From the NCBI GenBank assembly GCA_014898415.1, contig RCTD01000033.1, forward strand, positions 1 through 64,000: 64,000 bases of DNA. The letters run 5' to 3'. The notes under the pieces were generated by a model that searched no databases, had not been told where the DNA came from, and worked only from the letters and a program-made list of their open reading frames with translations. Below are positions 12,401-25,568 of the stretch, piece after piece; the first letter of the stretch is position 1, and each line of letters starts with the position of its first letter. The position numbers and the translations under genes are program-made. The DNA is from Stromatinia cepivora. Taxonomy: Eukaryota; Ascomycota; Leotiomycetes; Helotiales; Sclerotiniaceae.

Positions 12401-13400
12401 CGTCGATATGGGTGGAGTTCAGCAAGAGTTTTTTCGGATAGCCATGACTGAAGCCCTTAATCCCGACTATGGGGTTTTCACAATTGATGGTACCACGAAA
12501 ATGACTTGGTTTCAACCAGGATCACCAGAGCCTCTATGGAAATTCGAGCTCATTGGAACAATCATGTCTCTAGCAGTCTACAACGGCATGACTCTACCGA
12601 TTACGTTTCCCAAAGCGTTTTATAGAAAATTACAGGGAGAAAGCATCACAGAACTCCACCACATCTCAGATGGATGGCCCGAGCTCGCTAAGGGTCTAAC
12701 AGATCTACTGGAATGGGACGAAAGTAAAGGAGCTGTCGAAGACATTTTTTGCCGAACGTACGAATTCAGCCAATTTCAATTCGGGAAACCAGTGAGCCGT
12801 GAAATGAGCACCTCATCTCAATGGCCCAAGTTTTCGGATGTCAACATAGGTGAAAGTAATGAGGATTTAGGCGAGATAGAAGCACCTCTTGTCACTAATG
12901 AAAATCGCAATAGCTATGTTAGTGATTATATCAATTGGCTTACTAACATATCTATTCAACCTCAATTCGAGGCATTTAAGAAAGGATTTTTTGCTTGTCT
13001 CGACCCACGGTCCATTTCCATTTTTGATGCCGACACCCTCCAATCTCTAGTCGAAGGCGTGCAAGAAATCGACATAGTCGAGATGCAACGCGGCACCCAA
13101 TACATTGGGTACGAGGCTGGAGATCGCGTAATCCAAGATTTCTGGTCGGTGGTTAAGGAATACGATTTGGAAAAGAAGAAAAAGTTGTTGGAATTTACCA
13201 CGGCGTCGGATAGGGTTCCTATGGGTGGTATGAGGAATTTTCAACTCAGAATTATGAAGAATGGAGCTACAGATGAACAGTTACCGAGTAGTTATACGTG
13301 CTTTCAGAATTTGCTCCTGCCGAATTATTCGAGTAGGCAGATTCTAAAGGAGAGGTTTGATATTGCGTTGGAGCATTCTAGGGGATTTGGCTTTAATTAA
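9412..13400 (+). CDS. hul4: Hul4-type HECT E3 ubiquitin ligase
   Basis: Three exons, 9412-9626, 9682-11897 and 11950-13400; 1,293 residues. Introns are 55 bp (GTATGT to GGAG) and 52 bp (GTATGT to ACAG), phases 2 and 1. The N-terminus carries an AZUL-type zinc motif (YIRQLRYGCD..CHTPTCFTCRKR, about 72-95). A long Ser/Thr-rich disordered region follows (about 110-470), then a helical part, then a HECT domain from about 930. HECT landmarks are VSLGGEIGEEGVDMGGVQQEF, LIGTIMSLAVYNG, and the catalytic loop SSYTCFQNLLLPNY with C1261; the chain ends in GFGFN close behind, as HECT proteins do. The enzyme forms a thioester with ubiquitin at C1261 and passes it to substrates. The AZUL plus HECT layout matches yeast Hul4 and animal UBE3A-like ligases. 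The substrate is unknown. Confidence 0.93.
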
Positions 13401-14193
13401 GTGGAAGTGGAGGGGCATGAAAATAAGTGGAGTAATTGGGGTTGAGAACATGGGTGAACTGAGATGCGAGAAATAGAATTGATCACTCAATTAGTGATTG
13501 ACATCGGCCCATCGAATACGAGCATCGATGCAGATGCAACAAAAAGGGGCTGGAGGACTGTATTCCGATGGGTGAGATTACAGATAGGCTTAAATACTAT
13601 AAAGACCCTGTGGCTTTACGAAAGGAAGTCACATCAAGAGATTCTCATCATAAGAAGGAGCCTAGCATGATAAATAGGTCTACCCAGGTAACAAAGCATA
13701 GCGGAGCGGAAAGAAACGAAACGAGGAAAGGGAAGAGGATGAAAAAACGATGATGATTGTTTAGATACCTTGTATTGTATAGGATAGCGAGCAGTGGCGT
13801 TTTTGGTTGATGTATCGTGGAAGCATAGCAAGCAAGCAAGCGCAGTACAGCACAGCATTCTAGGCGAAATGAAATGAAATTTAAATTTAAATATCATGAT
13901 GTGATTTTTTTCTTTTTTTGGAAGGGTTTTGATTGTGCTTTGGAGTGAGATGAGGTGAGGTGGGATGAGATGAGTGATGAATGATGAATTGATGCATGGT
14001 TTATGTGACGTAGTGTATAGATTTGAGGGTGTGGATACGGGAATTTGGGGGTGAAATTTGAGGTAGGTAGGTAGGTATACTGGGTTTACTTTTGTTGAGA
14101 AAAAAATAAGAGATAGATAGTGTCTTTTATTGAATGGTGAAGGGGGGTACGGGCTATTGTATTTAATTGTGTGCTGGATTGTGATTGGGGTGG

Positions 14194-14261
14194 TGAGGTA
14201 TGAGGTATGAGGTATGAGGTATGAGGTATGAGGTATGAGGTATGAGGTATGAGGTATGAGG
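14194..14261 (+). repeat. Heptanucleotide tandem repeat (TGAGGTA)n
   Basis: Nearly ten uninterrupted copies of TGAGGTA. A looser GAGATGAGGTGAGG-type sequence precedes it from about 13,940. Confidence 0.95.
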
Positions 14262-14272
14262 AAGATTTTAGG

Positions 14273-14316
14273 TGTGTGGTTTGGATGTGTGGTTTGGATG
14301 TGTGGTTTGGGTGTGT
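14273..14316 (+). repeat. Short tandem repeat, 13-bp unit GTGTGGTTTGGAT
   Basis: Just over three copies of a 13-bp unit GTGTGGTTTGGAT, directly after the heptamer array. It explains the apparent open frame that begins here. Confidence 0.85.
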
Positions 14317-16971
14317 AGCAGGATGATGGGCGAAGTTGAAGTTAGGTTTAGACTCAATATGAATTATAGGAAATGTGTGAGTGGTTGTTGGAAATGGTAT
14401 GGATATCGTTGCTTTGTTGTAAGATATTTTTTTTTAGCTAGTCGGATATTCCAAGGGAGTTTGTATCATTGTATTTATTACTCCATGTTACCTTACCTCG
14501 TTCATCGCGTAGACCAGGGAATCATTTCGCTGTTTCTTAGGCTTGTTCATGTATTGTATTTGATGGTGTTGATCCGGTTCATGGATTTCTGGGTACTTCG
14601 TGCTGATTGTTTATTTGACTTTGAGTATTGGATGTAGCTATGTTGTATTTGTGACACGATATGGATCTTGCTATTCGGAAGACTGAGAGAAATTAGTGAG
14701 GTGTTGTAGAAGAAGACTAGGTGATGATTTTATGAGGTTTGATAGCGAGGGAGAAGAGATGGAGCGGACTTGGAGATGTATGAATGTGGGATCTCTTTGA
14801 GACAGGACTTAAAAGATCTGCGAAGCATTGGGTCGAGGAGTGTTTGACTGGAAACTGTGGAAAGTATACATGAGTGCTTTTTTAAGATGGAAATAATTGA
14901 GGTAATATTAGCTCAGGGGGGATCCTTATCAAATTGTAATAGGAAATGTCTTGAAAGTAAAGACAATCTCGGAATCAAATGGATGACTGTTTGGCTGGAA
15001 ATCGTAGATAGAGAATAACGCAGACAGAATACATGAAAGAAAGAGTGAAATAGAATCATTTCTCAAGCGAATCGGATGATCTGAAGTTTCGATATCTTCC
15101 GGACTTCCAGAAACTACAGAGCTTGGGACTGGAACTCAGTTATTCCTTAGCAAAATCCGGGAAAGTGGCACCATATTCAGAGCCACATGGCAAACGAATT
15201 TGATACCGCCCCAAAGTCCCAACATCTCATTCCATACAAACGGTAGCCATGTGCGTTTGCTTCGGCTGTAGGATCCGAAATCTGTCCATAGTAGGCTGTG
15301 GAAACAGAAAGGATAATAAATGCGGGAAAGGATTCCGAACCTAGTCGGCTGATCTATCGATCTGTCATCCATTGAATCTCAAGACCCCAAATCTCGACAC
15401 AACTACTCAAGTAATTGACATACAAAAACTCCTTAAAAAAACAACTGTGTGAATCATTCAAAGACTAATATACCAACTGTTCTGACTGTTGGGATGTAAT
15501 ATGGCTATATCATTCAATACGAAAGTGAACCTTGCGATGAGAAATTTTACCTATATCCAGATTCTAGCCAGCGCTTCCTCGGTGCAGTAACGACAAACAG
15601 ATATTCCCGACAGTATGGCACGCCCAATTTTATATCCTTGTTACTTTGGATATTTGCAATGCATAGATTGATATTTGGTTCTGATGGATGCATGTATGCG
15701 CGACTCGGGATGTCACGTATATATTGATATTGGCCCTTGCGGTGTAATGCTAGAGGGCACCAGCCGCTTTGTACACGTTTCTTTAATTGATAATATGTAA
15801 TATTTGTTTGCTGTTGCATTGGCATAGGTGGGCATTTATGAATAGGTAGTATCGAGGACTGAAAATGTCTAATTTGTAAAATGGAATCTAAGATCGACGT
15901 CTTTTCTCACTGACAGACGCATGTCACGCGTATGAAAAATTATGGATTGCCATACACTAAAATAGCTACCACCAGTAAAGTATCGCGCCTACCGAGGTTC
16001 AAAATGGCAAGCATTTCGTTCCAGACTGATGGTCTACAAAAGCCCATTCCTGATGATTCGTCAGATGCAGACCCGGTTGCTTGGGGGTACATTGCATGGT
16101 CTCCACGTGATGTTATGCTACCTCATCGAAGTATTACCCGACGTCCCATCACGACTCACTACAACGCTCCAAAAACATAATTTCAACGCCACCAAACATA
16201 CACGATACCCTAAAGAAGTTAGACGAGGAAAACTAGGGTACAAGCGAATTATGATCTATCACAAATCACCCACGGAACCGTTTTACCAGAAACTTTGATC
16301 ATTCTATTGGAAACTTCCCTGTTGAGTTGCTGGGACTCTATTCGTGGAAAAGGGGTGAAGCACTTCTTAGCATACAGTTGACAAACGGAGACTAACACTA
16401 ATCTCGCTAAAATCAGCTCAGTTGCCATGTCAGCTTACTCCTTTCTGAAAACACGGGGTAGCTTCTCCGGAACTCTTTAATTCGGAACAACCTCTTCATA
16501 CTAGAAAATCTAATATTTCTTGGGGTTGTTTTTTTGCACCCTTAGCAGCCAGTGGAAAATCGTCTAGGAATGGAATAAGGTTCATAGGAGTCCAAGGGAT
16601 CCTTGATCGGAAGACCAACAGACCATGTGAATTATCCCCCTAAATGTGCGCATGCATACTGTGCGACCCCAGACCCACAAGCTCTATGGCATCTTTCCAT
16701 TAGCGAAAAACACCACATCAGGAATGCCTGCCCGAAAATCCGGGGTTGGAGTGCAGATATGGTTCCAAGCATTATTTAACCGCTCTGCATTTTTGACTGA
16801 GCATGCTGCACGAGAAGACAAGGTCAGCCTCCCATTGACAGGGTTTAGAGAATGCTTCGTTACAGTACATAAATGAAGCATATTTCGTTACTTTTCAAAC
16901 CTCATCCCTTTCCCAGAATATTAGATCATTTCCAATTGGCAGAGTTATTTCTCATTTTGCAGTTAGAAGTC

Positions 16972-18856
16972 ATGGCGGAGAAGACAAATGGCCAGTACGA
17001 TGAGGTTGAGCTATCGAACCGTCGTAGTGACGATGAAGTATGATTGACGAGTTTCAAATTTCAGACTCATTAGAGATCAACTCTAACATTAATTGATTAT
17101 ACAGAAACATGCCGAAGTTGGAGCAAAAGTCATTCTCGGAAATGAAGCATTCAACGAAGCTATGCTCAAGGAGCCTCCAAAGCCTTTCACATGGTCGACG
17201 ATACAACTCTACATAGCTTGTTTCATCGGATTCTTTTGTGCTACGATGAATGGCTATGATGGATCCCTCATCAACAACTTACTTGTGAATCCTTGGTTCT
17301 TGGATTTCTACCATGGTGAAAATGCTGGGATATGGGCTGGTATTGTTACTTCCATGTACCAAATTGGTGGTGTGGTTTCTTTGCCATTCGTTGGACCAGC
17401 TGCAGATACATTTGGACGAAGGTTTGGAATGTGGGTTGGATGTCTTTGTATTATCCTTGGTACGATCGTTCAAGGTGTTGCTACAAGAGATGCTGGTGTG
17501 AGACAATTCATGGGTGGTCGTTTCTTACTAGGTTTTGGTGTCAATATCGCTTCTGCAGCTGGTCCTATGTATGTTGTGGAGGTTTCTCACCCTGCATATC
17601 GTGGTGTAGTAACAGCTATCTTCAATTGCTTCTGGTAAGTTTAAAGTCAAACTTTCAAGAATTCGTCTAATCAGATTTAGGTTCACTGGATCAATCATTG
17701 CTAGCGGAGTAGCTCGTGGAGCAGACAACATCGGAGGCGATGAATCATGGAGATTAATTATCTGGATTCAATTGATGTTCTCCAGTATCATCTTTATCTC
17801 CGCTTACTTTCTTCCTGAATCTCCAAGATGGCTTTACGTCAACAACAAACGCGATCAATCCAAGAAGATGCTTACTAAGTTCCACGGAGAAGGAAACCCA
17901 GACAGTGAATGGGTGAAATTACAATTGAATGAATATGAAGAACTTTTGGAAATGGACGGTGCCGATAAACGTTGGTGGGATTACAGAGCACTTTTCAAGA
18001 ATCGATCTACTTGCTATCGTCTATTTTGTAATGTTAGCATATCGATCTTTGGTCAATGGGCTGGTAACGGTATGTATTTTTGCTATTCTCAACTAAAAAA
18101 CAGTCTAGCTAATAGTATTCAGCTGTCTTGTCGTATTTCATGGGCAAAGTTCTTCAAACTATCGGTGTTGGAAGTCATATTGGCCAAGCAAATGTCATCC
18201 TAATTAACAATTGTCAACAATTCTGCTGGGCTCTCTTTGGTGCCGCAATGGTTGATCGTATTGGACGTCGTCCTCTTCTTCTCTTCTCTAATATTGGTAT
18301 GTTATTCTAACCATCACTATTACCAATGTCCTCACTAATATCAATCAATATAGGCTGTTGCGTAATCTGGCTCGCAATGACCGTCTCTGCTGCGATATAC
18401 CAACAATCCATCCCCGACCCTAGCGACCCCGACTCAATCGGCACCAACCACGCAGCCGGCACCGCCTCCCTAGCCTTCATCTTCATCTTCGGCGCCGTCT
18501 ACTCCGTCGGATTCACACCCCTCCAAGCCCTCTACCCCGTCGAAGTCCTCTCCTTCGAAATGCGCGCCAAAGGAATGGGATTCTCGGGATTCTCCGTCGC
18601 GGCAGCCGGTCTCCTAAATCAATTCGCATGGCCTGTTTCCATGCAGAAAATCGGTTGGAAAACTTATATTATCTTTACCATTTGGTGTGCCATTCAGGCG
18701 ACTGTGGTTTGGGTTTTTATTCCCGAGACGAGAAATAGAACCCTGGAGGAGTTGGATGAGATTTTTAATAGTCCTAATCCGGTTAAGACGTCGATTGCGA
18801 AGAAGAGGTTGGGGTTGGATGCTTATGGTGAGGTGGTTAATATTCAGGATGCTTGA
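16972..18856 (+). CDS. MFS sugar transporter (sugar porter family)
   Basis: Five exons: 16972-17037, 17105-17634, 17681-18069, 18123-18296 and 18354-18856; 553 residues. All four introns are 46-67 bp with clean GT-AG borders and consistent phases. About twelve membrane segments are visible. Sugar-porter signatures are present: GYDGSLINNL in helix 1, ADTFGRRFGMWVG between helices 2 and 3, PESPRWLYVNNKR after helix 6, VDRIGRRPLLL between helices 8 and 9, and PETRNRTLEELDEIF after helix 12. It should carry a sugar with protons across the plasma membrane; the overall look is closest to fungal lactose/hexose permease-type members. The specific sugar cannot be told from sequence. Exon 5 changes codon character sharply near 18,620, from C-ending to G/T-ending codons. 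No sugar-metabolism gene adjoins it. Confidence 0.93.
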
Positions 18857-20092
18857 TTTGAATTGGGGTAGGGTTATCTTGATGTGTATGATGTAATGCG
18901 TGTCTGTGGATTTGTGGACATTTCATCATAATACGAGATCGTACTGTGTTTTAAACATTATAATGGGTTTTGGAAACACATTGTGGGTTGTGGGTTGATT
19001 TTTAGTATTATACCTTTGAAATTTAGTTTGCTGCTTGATTATAATGCATCACGAAGAGTTTATAGACAGCGTATGTACATGCAGAACCCCACATCAATAA
19101 CTTTTGTATCTATTTATTTTGTATCTAAACTTGTATGTTAATCAAATCATCGAGTGCGCAATGCTAAAATATTCTTTCTCTCCCTTTACATATACTTGTA
19201 TCCTCTGATACCCATCCCTGGTTCTTTATGGCTTCTCTACCTTAATATCTCATCATCTTTTTCCATCTCTTGTCATGCCTTCCCCTTCTCCATTTCCATT
19301 TCCATTTTTATTTCCATTCTTATCCCCGTTTTTATTTTTATTCCCATCACCATCCCACGATCCCCATCCCCATTCCCCCCTCGCCTACTACCTCAACTCC
19401 CTTCCACAACCTCCCCCCAACAACCTCACGCCAAACCCCAAACCCCAAACCCCAAACCCCAATTCCTCAATTCCTCAATTCCTCACACACACATCGTACA
19501 CAGCATACACTGTAACTGTACACAACACATACAGTCCACATCCAAATTGATCATTCTTATTGTATTGTAAATCTTACATCTATAAACGCTCTATTTGGTA
19601 AATTTTATATACAATTGAAATACAAATACAAATAAAAATGCGAATGCGATATAAAGCAGAAGTATAAGCATCTCGTCTATATATCTAGCTAGATGGACTA
19701 GATTACTCGCCTTGATCATGAGATCTTATTGTTACTTACTTACATCTATCTTCTCATCTACTTCCACTTACACTCCCAAAACCATCATTGTTACTACTAT
19801 ATATTGTATATTATATATTATATATTATCTTGTCATCTATTTACACTTTCAAAACCATTATTATTACTATTATATATTGTTTAAAATCTAAAAATCTAAA
19901 AATCTAAATTATATTAAAAATAAAAATTAAGTAAATATACTAGATATTAATAATTTATTATTTTTTATAAGAAAAGATTTATTATATATATGAATTTATT
20001 AATTGTATCTAATATAATAATTTATTATTTATTTATTTATTATCTAGTAATTCACTATATAACTTGTTATTATTATTGAATAATAAATAACT
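18857..20092. other. Intergenic region grading into the AT-rich island
   Basis: The 3' flank of the sugar transporter, then C-rich low-complexity sequence (19,260-19,500) with a CCCCAAA run near 19,436-19,470, then AT-rich DNA from about 19,800. No gene. The TAACT at 20088-20092 is the left target-site copy of the Copia element. Confidence 0.6.
19752..19880 (+). repeat. Direct repeat at the edge of the AT island
   Basis: A roughly 50-bp segment (19752-19806, containing CAAAACCATCATTGTTACTA) recurs at 19831-19880 as CAAAACCATTATTATTACTA. The differences are C-to-T or G-to-A transitions, all losses of G or C in the second copy. This is the point at which ordinary sequence gives way to RIP-like DNA. 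Confidence 0.75.
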
Positions 20093-20257
20093 TGTTGGAA
20101 ATGAGACATCATAGGATTAGAATTGAGGTCACGTGATCACAATGATGCACAGACCATATTTGGGGATAACCTTAATTCTATTCCTATTAGAATTATAAAT
20201 CCTTAATTCAATTTATATAGTTAATAATATTATTATTTCCTATATCAAAAGTTAATA
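20093..20257 (+). repeat. 5' LTR of the Copia element
   Basis: Starts TGTTGGAAATGAG and aligns along its whole length with the LTR at 25403-25568 and with the solo LTR at 27469-27634 (reverse). The primer-binding site follows at once, which fixes its right edge. Confidence 0.9.
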
Positions 20258-20276
20258 GATTATAAGATCCGGTTGT
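20257..20276 (+). other. Primer-binding site of the Copia element, mutated
   Basis: GATTATAAGATCCGGTTG corresponds, through G-to-A and C-to-T changes, to GGTTATGAGCCCGGCTAG found intact at 25858-25875. That sequence is complementary to the anticodon-side half of initiator tRNA-Met, the primer type used by Copia-like elements. Confidence 0.7.
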
Positions 20277-23200
20277 ATAATAATGATTAGAAAACAAAGC
20301 AAATCGAGAAAGGATTAATATAATTAATAAAGATGAAATAGAGTGAAAATCAAAGTTTTCATATAATATTATCGAAATAGAGTTGAAATATAATAATATA
20401 ATTTATAACTTATAATATTATAGGCCAAAACGGAAAGCAATTTGTATAATATTGATATAGAATTATAATAAAAGCGAAGAATAAGTTCATATAATTATAA
20501 GAAAATATATTATAATATGATTTTATGAATTTTCTTATTATTTTATTTTTATATTTTTTTATTATCCTGAATCTATTTGCTATATATTTTTTAAGATTAT
20601 TTTAAAAATCTAAAGATTATTTTTGATATTTATTAAACAATAAGAAACCTTTATAATATCGGAATCAAATAATTCTTCGAAATTCGATCAAAATAATTAT
20701 AAACAATAATTCAAATAAACAAAGATATAATTGAAAGGGAAAAGATAGTTTTATACAATTGATTAAATATTAGACAAATATATACAGATTACAGAATCCA
20801 ATATAATATCTATTTATAAAATCAATAATTATATATATTACAATATCGAATTGAAATTGGAATATTTAAAAAACGAAGTGAATATATTATTATATATTTG
20901 TATAATATTTAATGATAACAATGAAGCCTTTATCAATAAATATTCAATAATATATATATTTTGGAGATATTTTAAATCGAAATATATTAGAATCAATATA
21001 ATTATAATCAATATATATATAATAATAATCCAGAACTTCAAATTTCAATCTAATATTTATTTTAATATAATTATTATCGAAGTTTAAAACAAATTGAAAG
21101 AGTATAAAAGGAAATTAGAGATTATAAATAAAAATTGTTGATCAATATATTAAGATATTATTTTGTTTTTAATTTTAATATATAATCTTTCAATTGATTA
21201 TTAAAAAATAATGGATATATTAGATATCCAAATTAATTTTAATATTAATAATAAAATCAAGTATTTATAAATTAAAGAATTTCATCTTAAAAATGGATTA
21301 AAGTAAATATAAATTGTAAAAGAATTTAAATATACTTTTCGATATCAAAAATCAGATTTCGAGATTTCAAATAATATTTATAATTTATATCAAAAAGAAA
21401 ATCATTATATATAAGATTATTTATATTTAGTATAAACCAATAAATTCCTTTATAATTACCTTTATTACCAAAAAAGAAAAGGATCATCAAATCCAAAGAA
21501 AATCCATTTCAACAAAAAGACCAAATACATTTTACTAATAATATCTTTAAATCAAACTTTAATACTGAAAATATAATAAAGAAAGATTACAATTTAATAA
21601 AGAAGATTATTAATAAAACTTTTTTTAACAAATAATATATTAATACAAATGCTTTTTTATATATATCTAATCAACCTTCATTATTCAGATCAATAAATTC
21701 TATTATTAAACGAAGAATAAAGATTGATAAAAAAATAATATATTATTGTTATTAGGGTTTAATAGATATAATATATAAAGATAATTCTAAGATGCTATTT
21801 TCAAATATATTATATATATTAAGATTAGAAATAAACTTATTATTAAGAAAAAGGATTTGTGAAACAAAATTGTAAAAGGAATTCAACTTTTATTATATAT
21901 ATTTTAAAAAGGATAATAAGAAAATTATTTATATTAAAATACAAAATGAAATATATATGATTTCATATATAATCAAAGGATATAAAGATACAGTTTTCTA
22001 TTCGAATATATATCAAAATGATCAGGAAAAAGGTTTTTCTTTAAAGATAATCGATAGTATCAAAAGTATCGATAACAAATTAATATTCAAAGAGAAAAAG
22101 AGATATCTATTATAATATCGAAAATTCAATCATTTAGATTCAAACAAGATTAAGAATCTATATAAAATATTCAATATAATCAAATCAATAAAGATTTCAA
22201 TTGAATTAGATATCTATAAAGTATATATATTCATTAAAATGATTAATTATATTTCAAAGCAATTGAATCTATATAAATCAAAGAGATTCGAATTTATATA
22301 TTTCGATATTATAGGATTATTCCCAAAATCAATTCGAGGGAATTGTTATTTTATATTGATTATCGATAATTATATAAAAGTAAATTGGATTATATTATTT
22401 AAACAAAAAGACAATACAATTCAAATATTAAAAACTTAAAAAAAGGAAATAAAATTAATTACTAAAAAAAAGATTATTATAATTAAAACTGATAATATAT
22501 CGAAACTTCTACAAATTATTTATAAATAATTATCAAATATATGATCCAAAATTACAATAATTGTTTTTTTATATTAAAACGAATTTATAGAATAAAATAT
22601 AAGGATTACAAAAACAAATATAAGAATAATACTAAAAGAAATTGAATTATTATTAAAATTTTAAAATGAAATTATAAAATATAATATTTATATCAAGAAT
22701 TGTATTAATATTGATCCTGATATAAATAGAATAGATCGATTTTTTATAAAAACTTTTACAAATATAATACTAAATATAAAGATATATAAAATCTAGAAAA
22801 ACAAATATTATATTTATATCAATCTTAAGATTATTCCGAAAAAGCAAAGATATAACAAATTACAAAACATTTCGAAAATCAATATATTTTTAGGATACTC
22901 AAAAATTATAAATAAATATATTAAAGTATATTCTTCAAAATTAAATTATATATTTTGATTAAATAAAATAATTATAAATAAATCTTATCGAAAAGAAGAT
23001 TTGAATCTTAAATTAAAAAATTATAAATCAAATCTATAAGAAACAAAAAATATAAAATCAAATTGAAAATCTTATAATAGATTGACAATAAACAAAACAT
23101 TTTCTTTATTTTTAATATCAAATATAATATTTATATTATTTTTATTCCAAATGTTTTTTTCAATAAATATTATATCGAATTCAATAATTATATTAAATAT

Positions 23201-25402
23201 TTCAATTGTCAAATTGAAATCAAATAAATTAAATATATTAATATTAATATATAATAAAAATAAAGATAATAATATCCAGAAGATAAATCAAGAATCTTTT
23301 TTCAAAGATATTTTAAATATCGAATCTATTATTTCAAAGATTCCAATTTAAGAATCAACTTTTGTAAATCCTGAATCTATATCAAAAACAAAATTTAAGA
23401 TTATTTTAAATTTTGTTGATAAATTTATTTCAATAGAATCAGAAAACGAAATAAATCCATAATTATTTAAGATTAAACAAAAGAATATAATAAATTTTGA
23501 AAATAAATCTTTAAGGTATTTAATACAAAAATAGAAAAAAAATATAGAATAAGATTTTGAAGAAGAATAGAAAAGCAAGATTATAAAGATATTGATTACA
23601 ATATCTATATAGATCAAAATTTAAAAAAGTATAAAATATATTATAATTACAATTCTAATTATTTATAAAATAGATCCTTATATTAAAAATAAAATCATTT
23701 CAAATTTTATAATTTCATTAATAAATATAGATAATATAAAAGATATAATATATTCAATCAAAGAAATTTTAAAAATCAAAATATTAAGAATTTATAAGAA
23801 AGTAATATTAGATCAAAAATACTTTGAAAAATGAAAGGAAATTATTTAAAAGGAAATTATATCTTTGATTTAAAATAATATTTGAGAAGAATATATATTC
23901 TCTAAAAAAAATAATCTAATTTCGATAAAATGGATATTTATAATTAAAATCAAAGATAATAAAATAGAACGATTCAAAATAAGATTAATAGTTCAAAAGT
24001 TCAATCAAATATTAAAAAAAGATTACAACGAAATGTTTATATTAATAATAAAGTTAAATATATTTAAATTATTTTCAATTATTATTACAAAGAAAAATTT
24101 GGAATATTTATATTTTGATATCAAAAATGTTTTTATTGAATTATATTTAAAAAAAGAGATCTATTTCAAATTATTCTAAAATATTAAAATCGAAAAGGGA
24201 TATATATTACAAGTTTTACAAAGTCTATATAATTTAAAGCAAATTAAAAGAAATTGAAGTTTATTATTGAAAAAAAAACTTTTAGATATAAACTTTATAC
24301 AAAATTTAGTAGATCTATATCTATATATATTCAAAGATTATAATATAATATTATTAATATATATCAACGATATTATTATTGTATTATATATATTATTGTA
24401 AATCATTTGATTCGATGGAAAACTATTAATTTATTTTAATATCAAGAATCTAAAGAAAATTAATAAGATTCTAAATATTAGGATCATTTGTAATAGAAAA
24501 ATATATATATTAATTATAGATCAAAAAGAATATCTTAATATTATATTAATCAAATACAATATTATATATAAATAATACTAAATCAAGAAACTATCAATAA
24601 TAGATTATATTTATCTTCAATTAATAATCGATAATAATAAATTAATAGATATAAACAAATATCAATAATAAATAAGAAATATAATCTATTTAATAATATA
24701 TATTTAATCAAATATAGTATTCTTAATTAAAAGATTTTCACAATTTATAACAAAACCAACAAAACATTATATTATAGTTTTGAAGAATTTAATACAATAT
24801 TTATAATTAATAATCAAATAGAAGCTATAATTCGGATTAAAGGAAATACAATTTGATATTTGCAAAGAATATAATATATTTGATAATACAATAAAGATAT
24901 ATATAAATATAGATTAAATTAATAACAAATATAATTGGAAAAGTATTTTAAAGAGAGTTATAATATTTTATAAAGGTTTTATATTATAAATTAACAAAAA
25001 ACAAATATCTATAGCTATCTTTAATACAGAATCAGAATATATTATAATAATAATGTTCATTAAATAAAGGAAATAAATTATATAAATATTTAAAGATCTA
25101 TTTAGATTAAATTATATTAAAAAGAACAAAGATACAGTTTAAATGCTTGATAACAATTAGGGCATTTTAATTTTAACTAAAAACTTATATTTATATAAAC
25201 GATTTAAATATATAAATATCAATTATTATTTTATCAAAAACTTGATAGAAAAAAAGAAAATCGTTATTAATTATATCAATATATACAATATAATTATTAA
25301 CAAAATGATAAAGTTTTGTATAAAGATTGCTTTCGAAAAGTTCAAGAAAATATTAAGATTAATAGTTTAGAAAAATCGAATAGAATATCTTCAATAAAAG
25401 AG

Positions 25403-25568
25403 TATTGAAAATAAGGCCATCATAAGATTAGAATTGAGATTATATGATCACAATAATACACAAACCATATTTGGAGATAACCTCAATTCTATTTCTACTA
25501 GAATTATAGATCCTTAGTTCAACCTATATAGTTAACAATACTACTATTTCCTGCACCAAAAGTTAATA
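25403..25568 (+). repeat. 3' LTR of the Copia element
   Basis: Starts TATTGAAAATAAGG (a mutated TGTTGGAAATGAGG) after a purine-rich AATAAAAGAG tract and ends before the right TAACT target copy at 25569-25573. It retains more G and C than the 5' LTR. Confidence 0.9.

Larger units (their letters stand above)
13401..16971. other. Large intergenic region with simple repeats, no convincing gene
   Basis: About 3.6 kb. It begins with the 3' flank of the HECT ligase gene. The G-rich part from 13,900 to 14,330 is made of simple repeats, listed separately. Frames at 14272-14637, 15547-15825, 15932-16180 and 16646-16876 are either repeat-derived or lack any motif, start context or splice partners. The last 200 bp are the upstream region of the sugar transporter. 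Confidence 0.55.
20093..25568 (+). mobile_element. Complete but RIP-destroyed Ty1/Copia LTR retrotransposon
   Basis: Two about 165-bp LTRs in direct orientation (20093-20257 and 25403-25568) are flanked by identical 5-bp target duplications TAACT (20088-20092 and 25569-25573). Directly after the 5' LTR is a mutated primer-binding site matching the anticodon half of initiator tRNA-Met. Despite dozens of stops, pol can be followed in Copia order. An integrase core lies at 22239-22436 (FEFIYFDIIG..RGNCYFILIIDNY). A reverse transcriptase lies at about 23,990-24,400 (FDIKNVFIE; LIYINDIII in place of the YVDD box). An RNase H lies at about 24,980-25,300. Almost every change is consistent with C-to-T on one or other strand, and the element is over 80% A+T by eye. 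It cannot be active. Confidence 0.93.

Noticed and set aside
14272..14637. 121-residue plus-strand frame
   Set aside because: Begins in the 13-bp repeat, has no motif, and composition is that of T/G-rich non-coding DNA.
15547..15825. 92-residue minus-strand frame with a plausible composition
   Set aside because: No family resemblance, no splice partners and no conserved-looking block; could be chance in a 3.6-kb gene desert.
19436..19470. Telomere-like CCCCAAA repeats
   Set aside because: Fungal telomeres here would be CCCTAA; this is an interstitial simple repeat beside other C-rich low-complexity sequence.
19154..19570. Overlapping plus-strand frames rich in Ser, Pro, Phe and Ile
   Set aside because: Three frames are open at once because the DNA is pyrimidine-rich low-complexity sequence; none has a domain or a sensible start.
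20838..21087. Ile/Asn/Tyr-rich frames on both strands
   Set aside because: Typical of RIP-shifted AT-rich DNA in which stops are reached only by chance; no motif.
22239..22439. 66-residue open frame in the AT-rich island considered as an independent gene
   Set aside because: It is the integrase-core remnant of the Copia element at 20093-25568.
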